Part shown: positions 1-11,130 of the stretch, one piece after another
Numbering within the stretch: the first letter of the stretch is position 1
How the letters are laid out: each line of letters starts with the position of its first letter
Assembly (NCBI RefSeq): GCF_905475395.1
Contig: NC_058337.1
Span: 29,598,983 to 29,662,982 of the forward strand
Length of the DNA stretch: 64,000 bases
Source of the DNA: Chrysoperla carnea
Taxonomy: Eukaryota; Arthropoda; Insecta; Neuroptera; Chrysopidae
Reading direction: 5' to 3'
Translations under genes and position numbers: made by a program
The notes under the pieces: model-generated
What the model saw: only the letters and a program-made list of their open reading frames with translations
Told to the model about the DNA's origin: nothing
The model's database searches: none

Positions 1-599
1 GGTACAAAGTTCGCCGGGTCAGCCAGTATAATAAAAAAAAAAAAACAGAAAAGACTATTATGAAAGCATATAGAATTAAATAACCAAAAATTGAAATGTG
101 AATCTAATAGTATACAATTAAATTATTATAATCCTTATCCTACTGAACCGATTTAAGTGAAATTTGGAACAGAGATAGTCTAGACTCTGAGGAAGGACAG
201 TGCGTAAGGGCTGTATAGGAATGAAATAAGGGCTGAAAGGAGATGAGCTTCAAAAACATAAAAAGTTCTGAATCGATTAAGCTCAAAATTTGACACGATA
301 TAAATCAAGGATTGTTTTTATCTATGTTTAACCTTCAGTGGGGGGGGGGGTGTAAAGGTAGTGCGTGAAAGTAGGGATGAACAATCGAATATTTTCAAGT
401 AAACCCAAGTCTGATATCAAATAAAAGGGCGTGTACATTCAAAAACTGTAAGTTAAATGAAAGTCGTTCAGCCGTTTAAAAGTAGTGAACTCTTTTATCG
501 GGAGTTTATCAAATTGTATAAAATTTACTAAATACTTCTCATCTATTACTACCCAAAATTGGAGTTTAGTTTCGTACCAATATAATAAAATCGACGAAA
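1..599. other. Non-coding AT-rich flank
   Basis: No coding exon is supported here. There is a run of ten G at about 341-350 and AT-rich unique-looking DNA. The right part may belong to the Helitron-like element that ends at 648, but only its 3' terminus can be recognised. Confidence 0.4.
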
Positions 600-648
600 T
601 TATGAACAAAAGGATACGTGCCCAGCGAAGCGGGTAGTTCACAGCTAG
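600..648 (+). mobile_element. Helitron-like 3' terminus
   Basis: A short hairpin (CCCAGCGAAGCGGG, 621-634) is followed by CTAG at 645-648 and then T. Hairpin plus CTRR with insertion before T is the known 3' end of Helitrons. The same hairpin class recurs at 35907, 31276 and, inverted, 44535, so this is a family. The 5' boundary is not visible. Confidence 0.45.
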
Positions 649-1806
649 TTATATATAAGCAATTATTAGTGTTAAATAAGTAGTTAAAAATAGTGAGCTA
701 AGCTATTGTTTTATTTTTCGACAAGTCACCAAAATATTCGAATACAGTATACATTTTGTGATAGGTCACGATATTTCATCGGAACGTATTTTATGTAAAA
801 TCCAAAATGGATTTTCCAATTGTTAGTTTTACCAAAAATTAAGTGGTGACAGTAGCTAGTATTATACAACCATAAAGTGTATCTATATGCACACAACAAA
901 AAATACATCACTAACTGCCGTATGAAGTTTAAAAATGATTGTAAAAAGAAAAAATGCCGCTTAGAATTTTAATTGTTTTTTTTTTTTTTTTAATTACTAT
1001 TTTTGAAAATTAATTAACATGTAAAATACACATATGCCAAGCATATTATTATGCAATGTAACAAAAAGGCGGGAATATTGTAGTGTTTTGAATTTCATTT
1101 ATATTGATTCATGTAAATTTGTAAATCAATCTTGTGTAATATAAAGTACAGGCTGTATCAAAAATGTAGGTATGTACATATATATTTATTATCCAACCAA
1201 ATTATTCTCAATACTAATGATTGTATCATGATCTTTTGTGTCTCTTTGGAAAAGCTCTGGAATCTTTTTTTTTACAATAAAGTGAGACAATTTCAAAATG
1301 TCTTTGTATTTGAATGCAGGTTTAGAAGGAATGGTTTTAGACTATGTTCGAATAAAGCTTTAAAAACATGTAGTCCCAGTCTTTGGTTAGACCTAAAACT
1401 TTCAGCAAGAATACGTTTAAAAGATAATGCGAAATCTTTGCTTTTTAAATAGATTGGACGATTAATTTTAACTTCCCTACAATTTTGTGGTTTTATTAAG
1501 TCAAAAAATATAATAATTATTATTATTATTCAAATTGTCAAATAATCAAGTAACTAAGAACTTAAGATAGCAGTCTATGAATATTAATATAACAACACAA
1601 AAAGCACTCTTTCTATTTTCATCTTCTATAAATTCTCGACAACAAAATGACAATGAACTAGACAACAAGACGCCGCACACTCGATAATTCTCAAAAGTTA
1701 ATTCATATAGTGTAGGCGTTGCGTGGGAATTTTTAACTTGATTATCGCTCAGAGTGGGGGGGGAGGTATTTAAAACTTGGGTAAACAATTGTACTATTTT
1801 ATTGTA

Positions 1807-2120
1807 CTTAAAAAAAATTTAATAAAAAATACTTTTTAAAGGACAAGCTTTTATTGTACTAAAAAATAGAAAATAATTTTATCTATGAGTCACTCATAGC
1901 CGACTATTCGTAAAAGCTTGAGGCGCTCAATTTAAATGAATCGGAACGCCTCATCTATTCCACATGCCTAATTATTTTTCGATACATGTTTGATATTAAG
2001 CGCCACAAGCTTTCATAGATACTCGAATGAGTGACTCATAGATACAATTATTTCCTACTCTTTAGTACAATAAAAGCTTGTCCCTTAAAAAGTATTTTTT
2101 ATTAAAATTTTTAATTTAAG
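1807..2120. mobile_element. Fold-back element (MITE-like), about 120-bp arms
   Basis: The sequence 1807-1933 reads again as the reverse complement in about 1995-2120, with few mismatches. Shared blocks include ACAAGCTTTTATTGTACT and TATCTATGAGTCACTCA. The central 60 bp is unpaired. No ORF lies inside, so this is a non-autonomous element with long terminal inverted repeats. Confidence 0.8.
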
Positions 2121-2718
2121 ACTAAAAAAGTGTATTTATATAAAGTATGGTGGAAGCGATGGGAAAATCAGGACAGCGCAACCTTATCTTGCATTGTCAC
2201 CCAAACTAAATGTGCATGCAAAATTTCAGCTCAATCGGTTGAAGATATCTACTTCAAAATTGAGTTCAAAGAATCCACCGTAACATATACATTGCAAGTT
2301 AAATAAAAGCTTTTAAAAAACAAATATCGTCTTTTTTTATTCGTCTTGATATGACCAATAGAACCGGAAATATGGTTAAAATTATAAAAAAAAAATGATC
2401 TTGCACAAAGAGTCCATATTTTAATATTATGCACATAAAAATACGTTTTATACAATAGCAACGAAACTAGTACGGTCGTAATTATTAAGTTTTAGCACTT
2501 TTCCGGCCCGCTATTTGTTTATAAGTCAAAACCGGTCCCTTAGCGAAAGAAAACCTCACATAATTATATATAAGACAATTGAAAATAGTTTTAGTTTTAG
2601 GAATCTTTTTTTTTTCAATATCTCTATTAAAACTTGAGAAATTGCAACCGAACGCGAATGTATAAATCAATTCTGATTCAATCAAATTAAACATGAAAAG
2701 GAATGAATTATATCTTTA

Positions 2719-3228
2719 CTAGCGACTCGCCCCGGCTTCGCACGGGTGCAATGCTGATACTAAATACACTACAGAAAAACTGTGAACGTTGTATATAAAA
2801 ACATAGCGGCCCGCTCTGGCTTCGCACGGGTATAAAATATATAGCCTATGTGATTAAAATCGATCCAGTAGTTTTGATTTATTCATTACTGCCCGTGGCC
2901 CGCACGTGTTAAATTTGGAGTAAAACAATCCCCCTTTCCCTATACCATGAAGATTTCCTGCTATCTTTGGAATATCTAAATTCATACACTACATTTTTAC
3001 TTATTTACTTTTTACATTTTTAACTATTTATCTCAAAAATAGCAGTACTTCTCCACTATTTAATGGATGTTATTATACATATAAACCTTCCTCTTGAATC
3101 ACTCTATCTATTAAAAAAAACCGCATCAAAATCCGTTACGTAGTTTCAAAGATTTAAGCATACAAAGGGACATAGGGACATAGGGACAGAGAAAGCGACT
3201 TTGTTTTATACTATGTAGTGATGATGAT
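2719..3228 (-). mobile_element. Helitron-like non-autonomous element
   Basis: Read on the minus strand, the element ends with a GC-rich hairpin (CCCG..CGGG, 2731-2746) followed by CTAG (2719-2722) and T, a Helitron 3' end. The other end starts with TC in a short GAT repeat near 3225, next to a stretch (about 3120-3210) with a repeated GGGACATA motif and TTTTATACTATGTAG, which is widespread in insect repeats. A second GC-rich terminus-like block at 2806-2830 suggests nested or recombined copies. Superfamily assignment is inferred from the ends only. Confidence 0.5.
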
Positions 3229-5090
3229 ATGTCGTTTTTTGCCGACTTTGCCCTTGAAGGACTTGGTTTTTATCAAAAACTGTAGAATTTCTAAAGAAGG
3301 TTAAATTTTCAATAATTTGAGATCAAGCCGGTTTTAATAGGATCGGTAGTTTCGAAAGTCTATTTTTTTTCCAGTTACACGAATTTTCACGCGTATTTTG
3401 TCAATTTTCAGTAAATGAAAAAAGGAAGAAAAAAGTTTACTTTGCTTCTTGCTCAAAAAGCTTACCGTTTTCGTAAATTAAGTAAAACCAAAAAATGCTT
3501 GTATACGTACGCTTTTATGCATACCTGCAGGTGTTCAATAGTATTTAATGATTATGTGGGTATTAATACAGCAATTACGCTTAACTTTTGAAATACAACA
3601 TCTGTTGTTCGAGACATTTTGAATAGAGCAGTAGCTTGTAGCTCCGTGACACATATACACAAAGGGAAACTGTTTTTATTGTGTATAATGTTAAAATGTA
3701 GATTTCCATTTAATTACTATACTTTACAGACACGTAAAAGTTACGTATCTACAGAAAGTCCAATAATTTAAAACTATTGGGTTTTCCAGAGATATTCTAC
3801 CTATCGTTTTAAATAAGAACCCACATCGTCGCTAAACCACTGTTGTTCTCAACATCAGTAGGTTTACGACACCCAAATAAACACATTCGATTTAATAAAA
3901 ATTATCAATGTATGTTATTTTTGTTTCCAAGAATTCAAAATTGCATTGTTTTTAAATTTCTAAATATTTTTGTTATTTTGTTTCTATGGAGATAAAAATA
4001 TATATTGACAAAAATTGTAAAAGTCTTTTACAATTTAAAAAATTTTTAAACAAAAAAAAGCTGTTTTATCTACGATGATGTTTTCATTGATTTTTTTAAT
4101 TATGCTTTCTCTTACAGCTTCGAATGAGTCAGGCAAGAGATCATACATTTTTTTTTTTGAAATCTCTTTCAAAAAGAGATAGACAAAAATCTTTGAATGT
4201 TTATGACTTCTTAATTTTTGACCAATTTTAATTACCTTTCAAATTTTGCTATGGTATCGTAAGTCAACTTTTACAATTTTTTGGGTAATGTGGCAAATTC
4301 GACATCAAGAAACTACCCTATTCCTGAACATTTAGCATCATGGCGTTGGGGGCTGTAATTTTAACATTTGCATTCCAGTGATTTCTTCATTGAACTGCTT
4401 AAGAATTGCCATGAGCGTAGCGTAGGAAAGGCAGGTTAGGACATCTTCCATTTCTCTCTATCTGGATTTACCATTGATTTAGTTGAAATTTAGCATTGAA
4501 GTAAGCAAAAATGCGGTTGAATGTATGAAATTATTCATCCAAACATTTCTGATTTTAACGCACTTTATACCAAAGCTCCTGTCCCCTTTGGCCAAAAGCT
4601 GAGTACGACTATGAGAACTATTCAACAAGAATAGATTAAGAAAATACATTTATATGCTTATATAGTCAATTTCTGTTAGAATTAACTTTATTTCCTTCTG
4701 TAGCATGCAATATTTGAGTGAACCAATAATCTAAAACTCAATAAAGGTATACAAATTAATGTTTGTGTACATAAACTCATGAATACAATGTGTTAACCAA
4801 AAATGTTGACAGTTTGTTGAACACACATTTATACACTACTACTATAAGCAAGAATTTTAACACTACAAGCAAGAATTATCGTTTGGTCAAACGTTTGGAT
4901 TCTAAATTTTTATAAATGATTTTCGATGATTCGCTTCTTTGAGGTTTCTTGCAATGGGGTCGATCGTACAAATGTCTTTAGTAATCTACCACAAGAAAAA
5001 AAAAACAAACAAAAACAAAAAACATAAACAAAAAAATCTCAATGAAGAAAAAAAAATCAATCAATTTCTCATTTTGTCTCAAACATGTCT
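3229..5090. other. Intergenic, nothing recognised
   Basis: AT-rich DNA without coding exons, clear inverted repeats or known element ends. Splice-like and poly-T tracts occur, but no in-phase exon could be built around them. Confidence 0.4.
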
Positions 5091-5091
5091 A

Positions 5092-5215
5092 TGTACCACA
5101 ATTCTGATTTGCAAATTTCGTCTGTGGAAGATCCTTCAAATTAAATACAAGCTTTTCATAGGATGCATCTTTCTTGTACCGGTCGCGGTACTCCTTGCTT
5201 TTACAAGCTTTTTAC
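5092..5215 (-). pseudogene. Coding-like fragment, minus strand
   Basis: On the minus strand about 40 codons end in a stop near 5096. The stretch has protein-like composition (ACKSKEYRDRYKKD at its start) and more G/C at third positions than the surroundings. An in-frame stop lies two codons upstream, beside a small direct duplication (GCTTGTAAAA). No start, splice site or family could be identified. It may be a relic of a retrocopy or transposon gene, or chance. Confidence 0.2.
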
Positions 5216-5461
5216 AAGCCACAAATATGGTTCCGAACTATAAATTTCTATTAATTATTCAATTACTTGGGTCCTTTTTCGGTTTGTCACGATGATTATT
5301 CCACTAAACATCAATTAAAATAGAAAAATAAATACAAAATCGGCGTTACTTCTGCTTGTGGCTTGTTATTTGGCAACTAGCCACAGCTAATCTTATGCTT
5401 GTGTAGGTTTTCCGGACCACTCACACACACGGTCAAGTACATTCACCTGTGCCCTCGCAGG

Positions 5462-5711
5462 TAGCAAGAATCTAATTTCCTTCACAGGAATGCTTTCAGT
5501 GACTGGTATACACGCTACGGTTTATCTGTATATGTCACTCACACAGGTAAACCTCTCCGGTGTACTCTTCTTCTCCGGTCGCCTGCAGAGCCCGCACAGG
5601 TATGTCTGCAGTGGCTGGCACATACGCTCCGGTTTATCTTTCCAGGTAAACTGTTCAAGCAAACCTGTCCGGTATACCGTTACATGTATGCCCAGCCTTA
5701 CAATGCTCTAA
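5462..5711 (+). pseudogene. Decayed C2H2 zinc-finger array fragment
   Basis: The plus frame starting at 5465 stays open for about 80 codons. It contains the linker-like HTGKPLRC at 5540, then a segment with exact C2H2 spacing but lost ligands: C-x2-L-x3-P-x5-V-x2-Q-x3-H, ending HT at 5621-5626. A second segment follows with spacing F-x2-P-x3-F-x5-V-x2-Y-x3-Q. The two HT motifs are 81 bp apart, one codon short of the 84-bp finger period, which fits the missing Glu in the HTGEKP linker. The stretch is clearly richer in GC than its surroundings. Most Cys and His ligands are gone, so this should be a dead relic of a KRAB/ZAD-type or transposon-carried zinc-finger gene. A TAG at 5462 closes the frame upstream. 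Confidence 0.5.
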
Positions 5712-7124
5712 ACAAGCCTTTATAATTAACATTTTAAAAAACCATGAGATACCGCAATATTGGAAAGATTATAATGTCAATATGACAGAAATAACATAAT
5801 TTAAAAATGTCACAAGTAAACAATGATTAAAAATTAAAAAATACAATATGTTTACAATGGAATAATGAGTACTGAGCAAAATCCAAATAAAAAAGGTATT
5901 TTCCTAAATTAAATCAATAAGAATTTTATTAATATTATTAATAAACAAATGCAAATTGTGCCATGAGGTAATGAGAGTACTGGCATTCAAATTTTTCGCA
6001 ACGGGAAGTTTTTGAAAATAAAGTCACTTTATAAATTTTAATCTATTATTACTTACTGACTTTTTGCCGTTTTATTAGGCCCCAAGGTTAAGTTTAAGAT
6101 TCTCGTGATCAATAAGAAAGTTAATGTTTCCATAACAAAGCTAGTAGGTAAAAGATTTAATGTTTCACATTCTCTTAGAAACATTCGGTATTTAGTTTAG
6201 ATAATAGAATTTTATCTGAAATTAGTTTATTACAAGTCAAAAATTTGAACACAGGTAGTCTACATATTCGAGTTGAAAAAATTTCATTGATATTAGTACT
6301 CTGTGATTAAGGGAACTTTCCGCCTTGTAATTTTTTTGATATTGATTTATTTTTTACACAAGAAGGTTACCTTAAACCTTTGGAATATTACCCTGAAATT
6401 AAAAAAAAAAAAAAATGATTTCCAGTTATTCGTATCATCGGGTTTCTTTTTCTTTAAATGCGTTTTTCTCAACTTCACTTTGCCCTAATAACTGGTTGCA
6501 TAGTCTATCGATTTTATTCTAGCTGTTCTTATTTTGTTCGTCTTGAATTTTTTTCAAGTATTGACTAGTCAAAATTTACCCTTATTTGTTTTTTGGTTTT
6601 GTTTTATAGTATTTTGAAGTCAAATTTTCGAAAAAAAAATGTAAAAAGTCCGCTACCTTTTTTCTTTTAATTTTTTTAAAATTTTGAGCCGTCATTACCT
6701 GTCATTGTCTTTACCTGTTAGGGCAACGGTTGAAGAATTCTTTTTTTGGCGTAATCTAATCTTAAAACTATTATGTGAATAACCCTGTATTATTATACAG
6801 TTTTATTATTATTAAGTTGGCGGAAAATTGTGCGTATACACTCTAACTGCAATTTTCGTCTGAAAACTTCTCCAAAACTTAAAAATGACAAAAATTTTGC
6901 TCTTAAAAATGGCCATACCTATTTTTTTCCCACCTTGAAAAATTAATCCCTTAGAAAAGTATTTTCAGCCATTCGCAAAAATAATCAACAAAATCTACCA
7001 GGCGACTGAGCTATTTTATTTTCGTCATAACTGATTTGACTGAATCTTTGTATTTGATAGGCAAGGTTAATTTTTCTGGTTCACCAACTTCACTTTAATG
7101 CAAAACTAAACTGATTTTCTGTAG

Positions 7125-9711
7125 GATTTTTAAATGATTTAATACAGTCACCGAATACTACTCCCAGAAGTGATGATGATCAACCCAAATCAATTCTGCA
7201 ATCTTTGCAAAAACATGTTGACAAGAAGCACAGCAGACACAGCAATACAAGCAAACACAGCAAATCAAGCACAACAAGTAAAAGGTAAACTTTAGTTTTG
7301 TAAGTATTATTTTGCTATACTTAGTCGTTGGAAATAGTTATTCATTGTCTCCAAACGACACACAAACTGGAGGTAGTGGAAACACAATGTGATTTTCTGC
7401 GCACACTAATTTTCCGCATCATCTTTTTTGTTAAATAATCAATATATACTTGAAACTTCGTGAGTTTCTTCTTTTTGACTAGTCTACCAAACTTTCTCTC
7501 TTAATATTTAAGCTATCGACCTGATAAAAAGCAGCATGAAATTTGTCGAGCACTATGACCCCTTAATGAAATTTACTATTATAAAACAATTTAGCAAAAA
7601 TGAACCATGTATGTGTTGAAAAGCAAAAATACTCAAGTATAGCATGTTCTAGGTAATAAGCCCACCGATGTAGTATTTTTGTTGGACAAAATGTTTTACT
7701 GTTTAATATTTAATACTGTAATCATATGGCCATTGATAACTGGGAGCTGCAACTCGCCAAATGGCGATAATAATTCGTCTTAATTAAAATCCGAAGAAGA
7801 CCCGAATCTATAGTTGCAATTTCGACTACCAGGTGGCATTACTTGTACTTACCATTTTTTAAGGCCAATAAAAATATTCAAATTTATATTAGATAAATCC
7901 CGCCAATTGGCGATAAAAATTTGTACTGTTAAACAGGAAGTGGGCCGCCTTTTCAGTAGTTACAAATTAGACCACTTGATTATTTCGAATTTATTTATAG
8001 TGTCTGACAGATTTTTTGTTGAGTTTTTCCGTATCGATACCTCAAATATGCCGTTATTATGCCTAGTACTGAGCCTGTTAAAATCGCAACACAATCGAGA
8101 AAAAAAAATCGTAGAGCGAAAGTTTGGTAGACTAGCCAAAGGAAGCCACTCACGAATCGGCATCCAATTCAATCTAAATTTTCAAGTTCAATTAAAACCT
8201 CACTCTGATTCATAACTGACAAACATTACATGAAACATTTTGTAAGCCGAATAGTTTAGACAGTAATTTATAGCAAAAATTAATCTTTTTGTGAGTTTGG
8301 TCATTTAATTTTAAAAAAAATTTTCTTTATACAAAAATAAACTACTTTTATAAGAAAATTTTTTTCGAAGATTGCTTAGATTTCGCAAAGACAATTATAC
8401 GAAATAAATATTTTGATACGAAAAAATAATTTTTCAGTCCGTTTAACCAAAGAACTTTATAATTTAAAGTGTTCATCTATCGATTGCCAGTTATGGAGCA
8501 GAGTGAGCTTTTTATTGAGCTTGGAAACCAATAAAAGTGATTTTTCAAGTTTCTAGCATATGTCAATTCAAAAAAGACTGTATTGTTAGGAAATTGATAT
8601 TTTCTAGCCATTAATTTGTTTAATATTATTTTGTAATAATATTTTATGGAATAAATATATAAAAATATCATTACAATTTAAATTAAGTTACCGCTAGTCT
8701 TAGTTACCTTCCTCACCTGGTATCTACAAAGCAGCCATATTTAACCATTTTAGCAAGTATGCTAGCATTCAGTGTTCTTATGATGACTATTCAAGGATCC
8801 ACAGTTTGTTTTTTTAAATAAAGTATATCTAGGAGACCACCCACATCATTTTTTTAATCCTTATTTATTTAAACTACATCCGATTACAATTAAATTTTTA
8901 TGATATGAGTGGAGTCGATTACTTTGTTCTTACCCAAGTGACGACAGTGTGATCAATTTACCGCCCCATTAATTATAATTGATCAGAAGCCGCTGCCTGG
9001 TTTCGAACCCGCAACCTAATTCTAAGTAATCAAGCTCGGCCACTCAGTCTCTAAAATCTTTTATAACGACATATGCTATAACGAATAATCGGTTATAGCA
9101 ACGGAAATGAAAAGTTACGGTCTATTTGTTTATATATATTATAAACAGATATATCGGCTCTAACGACATTTTTAAACCCACATATCGGTTATAGCGACCA
9201 ATATTCATTGGCATTATAAGCAAATTTATTACCTATAACAACCAACCCATGTAAAAACACACTTTTATTTACGTATATGTACTTTTTCAAATAAACAAAA
9301 CTCCATCGTAATACTATTTTGAAACTTATAAATTTTATTTTGAGTCTTATTAACTTTATTTTGGATTTTATTTGGAAAATCCCTTTCTGGTACTTGCTTG
9401 GAATATCTTTTTGGAAATCATGTATAAAGATACACATATTTTCACTTTCATATACAAATTTACATGTCGTTTATAACGACTATCGCTTATAACAACGAAA
9501 TTTGTTAATTTCTTTAATAGCGTTACAATCTATTTTGACTGTATTTTTTATTTAATTTATTTTATTTTTTTTTAGTAACGAAACGTTAACCGATAGTTCG
9601 GTTAAGTTCCAAAGTAAAGGTACGATAGCAGAGTATAGTAGTGAAAGCTTAATCGTGTCTGCCGTGGATATAAAAAGTCTGTCAGACCAACCTGGAATTT
9701 ATGCCATATGA
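7125..9711 (+). CDS. 3' end of unrecognised protein-coding gene (2 exons)
   Basis: I do not recognise this gene. Two coding exons can be joined in phase: 7125-7284 (after a TTTTCTGTAG acceptor, donor AAAAG|GTAAAC) and 9576-9711 (acceptor TTTTTTTTTAG, stop TGA at 9709-9711). They encode about 98 residues of a C-terminal region. Exon 1 starts mid-codon and codes FLNDLIQSPNTTPRSDDD, then a Lys/His/Ser-rich stretch (HSRHSNTSKHSKSSTTSK). The last exon is Ser-rich and ends QPGIYAI-stop. The composition is that of a hydrophilic, probably disordered tail, with no membrane segment or known domain. Candidate polyadenylation signals lie at 9877-9882 and 9932-9937. Upstream exons were not found and may lie before the window. 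The 2.3-kb intron is made mainly of mobile elements. The call rests on phase agreement, splice consensus and codon-like sequence. Confidence 0.6.
7446..8190. mobile_element. R3 element with inverted ends, in an intron
   Basis: About 48 bp near 7452-7502 (including CTAGTCTACCAAACTTTC) recurs inverted at 8115-8160. A related single copy lies at 44003-44230 in gene B. The open frame 7814-8215 inside it has no protein-like features and is taken as chance. Confidence 0.55.
8838..9050 (-). mobile_element. SINE-B copy (tRNA-derived)
   Basis: On the minus strand the head carries an A-box-like TGGCCGAGCTTG and a B-box GGGTTCGAAACC (8999-9010), as in class II tRNAs. It is followed by a body shared with 16400-16618 (TTAATGGGGCGGTAAATTGATC, GTCGTCACTTG, AATGATGTGGGTGG). 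The two copies in opposite orientation support a dispersed SINE family. Confidence 0.7.
9051..9541. mobile_element. Pogo/Tigger-like MITE (tentative)
   Basis: Both ends carry several copies of a TTATAACGAC / GGTTATAGC motif, in opposite orientation on the two sides (9060-9200 and 9465-9500). The right end reads inward as CAGTCAAAATAG beside TA. This layout resembles Tc1-mariner/pogo-type MITEs of insects; no transposase is present. Confidence 0.4.
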
Positions 9712-9939
9712 TATCAAGTAGGATCAACGCATTATGTTTCCCGCAAGAGATGTTGTCCTTGTTGTCAAATATTATAAAAACTTGTAAACTATTGGAAATA
9801 TTTTTTAGTTTTTAATATTATTTATGTTCGTGTGATAATATTTGAGTCTATTGCCTTGTTTTCTTTCAAAGTATTTAATAAAAAATTCATTTCAGGTTTT
9901 GGAAGTATTTATTATAAGCAAAGCTATTGTAAATAAAGT

Positions 9940-11130
9940 TTTACCCAAATTCTTTTGATCTATATCTTTGCTAAATCCACAAAATTTTTAAAATCTTGCA
10001 CTCACAACATGATATGTAGATGAATTCACACAACTTGCATTTTTGGAATAACTTGTCACATAGATAATCTTGTCGTTACAAACATATCACGAGAGTAAAA
10101 TACATCTCGATGATCCGATCCTAAGCTAATCCGAACGGCTCTATATCTATATGATCTCTAATCCAGCAAACCATAGTTTCACAGTAGTGCACAGTGCTAT
10201 GCGGTATCATGTCACACATTTAACGTACTACTTGCATTGATATTATCGATAGTTAGACCACGATGTACTATTCCGAACCTTCTATCATTATTTGTACATT
10301 TTATATCTTTGACTAGTAAAATTCGAACGATTTATACATCCGAAGAAGGGAAAAAAATTTGGGTATTCAGGTTATCGAAGCCCAGATATACATATTTTGT
10401 ATTTCAAACAAATTTCTCGTGAGCAGTACTGTTCCGTTACTTGGGTCAAATTTCCACCTCATTCATATTACTTTCTATTATATTTTTTAATATTTTCTAT
10501 TGAAATTAAATGGGTTTTTTGTACATTCATGTTTTTGAGATGCCGGAAAATCGACACTACAAAAAAGTATTTCATTAACAAGAAATTAATTATCGGATAA
10601 ACTTTACCTTCTAGCTCAATTTTCAAGAGTTTTGGACATGTTTGAAACCTTAAATAATTAACTGCAATAATTTTTTTACAACAGCGGGGATAGTGTGTCT
10701 TAACATACAGATTTTCAACTCTTTAGTTCAATTTTAAGAGGCAGTAGAGATGACTAAAATTTTAAAATCCACAAAAAAGCGATTTTCCCATTTGCTTAAA
10801 CCATTTGCCATCTTTTATAACATCGTTTTGTCTAGTAAAAAATTCTACTTACCAAAATTCAACTCATTTGAACAAAAATAGTGGTCAAATATTTCCAAAA
10901 TCCTTTATATAGCGTACTGGAAGCAACAAAAAGGGTTTATAACACACCTCCACCCTCCCCGTTCACCTTCAATAAAGAAGTTCAATAAGCCTATGACCGT
11001 GGAAAATATGAGTAAAAATTTATTTTTTTGTTTTATTCAAAATAAGTTTAGGAGACTGCGTAAGCATAAATTCGCCATACTGTCAAAATATATTTATATA
11101 TTTCTTGCTCTTAGCAAAAAGTTCGCTAAA
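9940..11130. other. Intergenic, nothing recognised
   Basis: AT-rich DNA after the presumed 3' end of the upstream gene. The short open frames here lack homology-like features, and no repeat ends were recognised. Confidence 0.4.

Noticed and set aside
1132-1452. 106-codon open frame near the left edge
   Set aside because: Composition follows local AT bias and no motif or exon context was found.
4939-5295. 118-codon open frame with hydrophobic C-terminal part
   Set aside because: Poly-A-driven Lys/Asn runs, no splice context, and the GC-richer part reads better as coding on the other strand.
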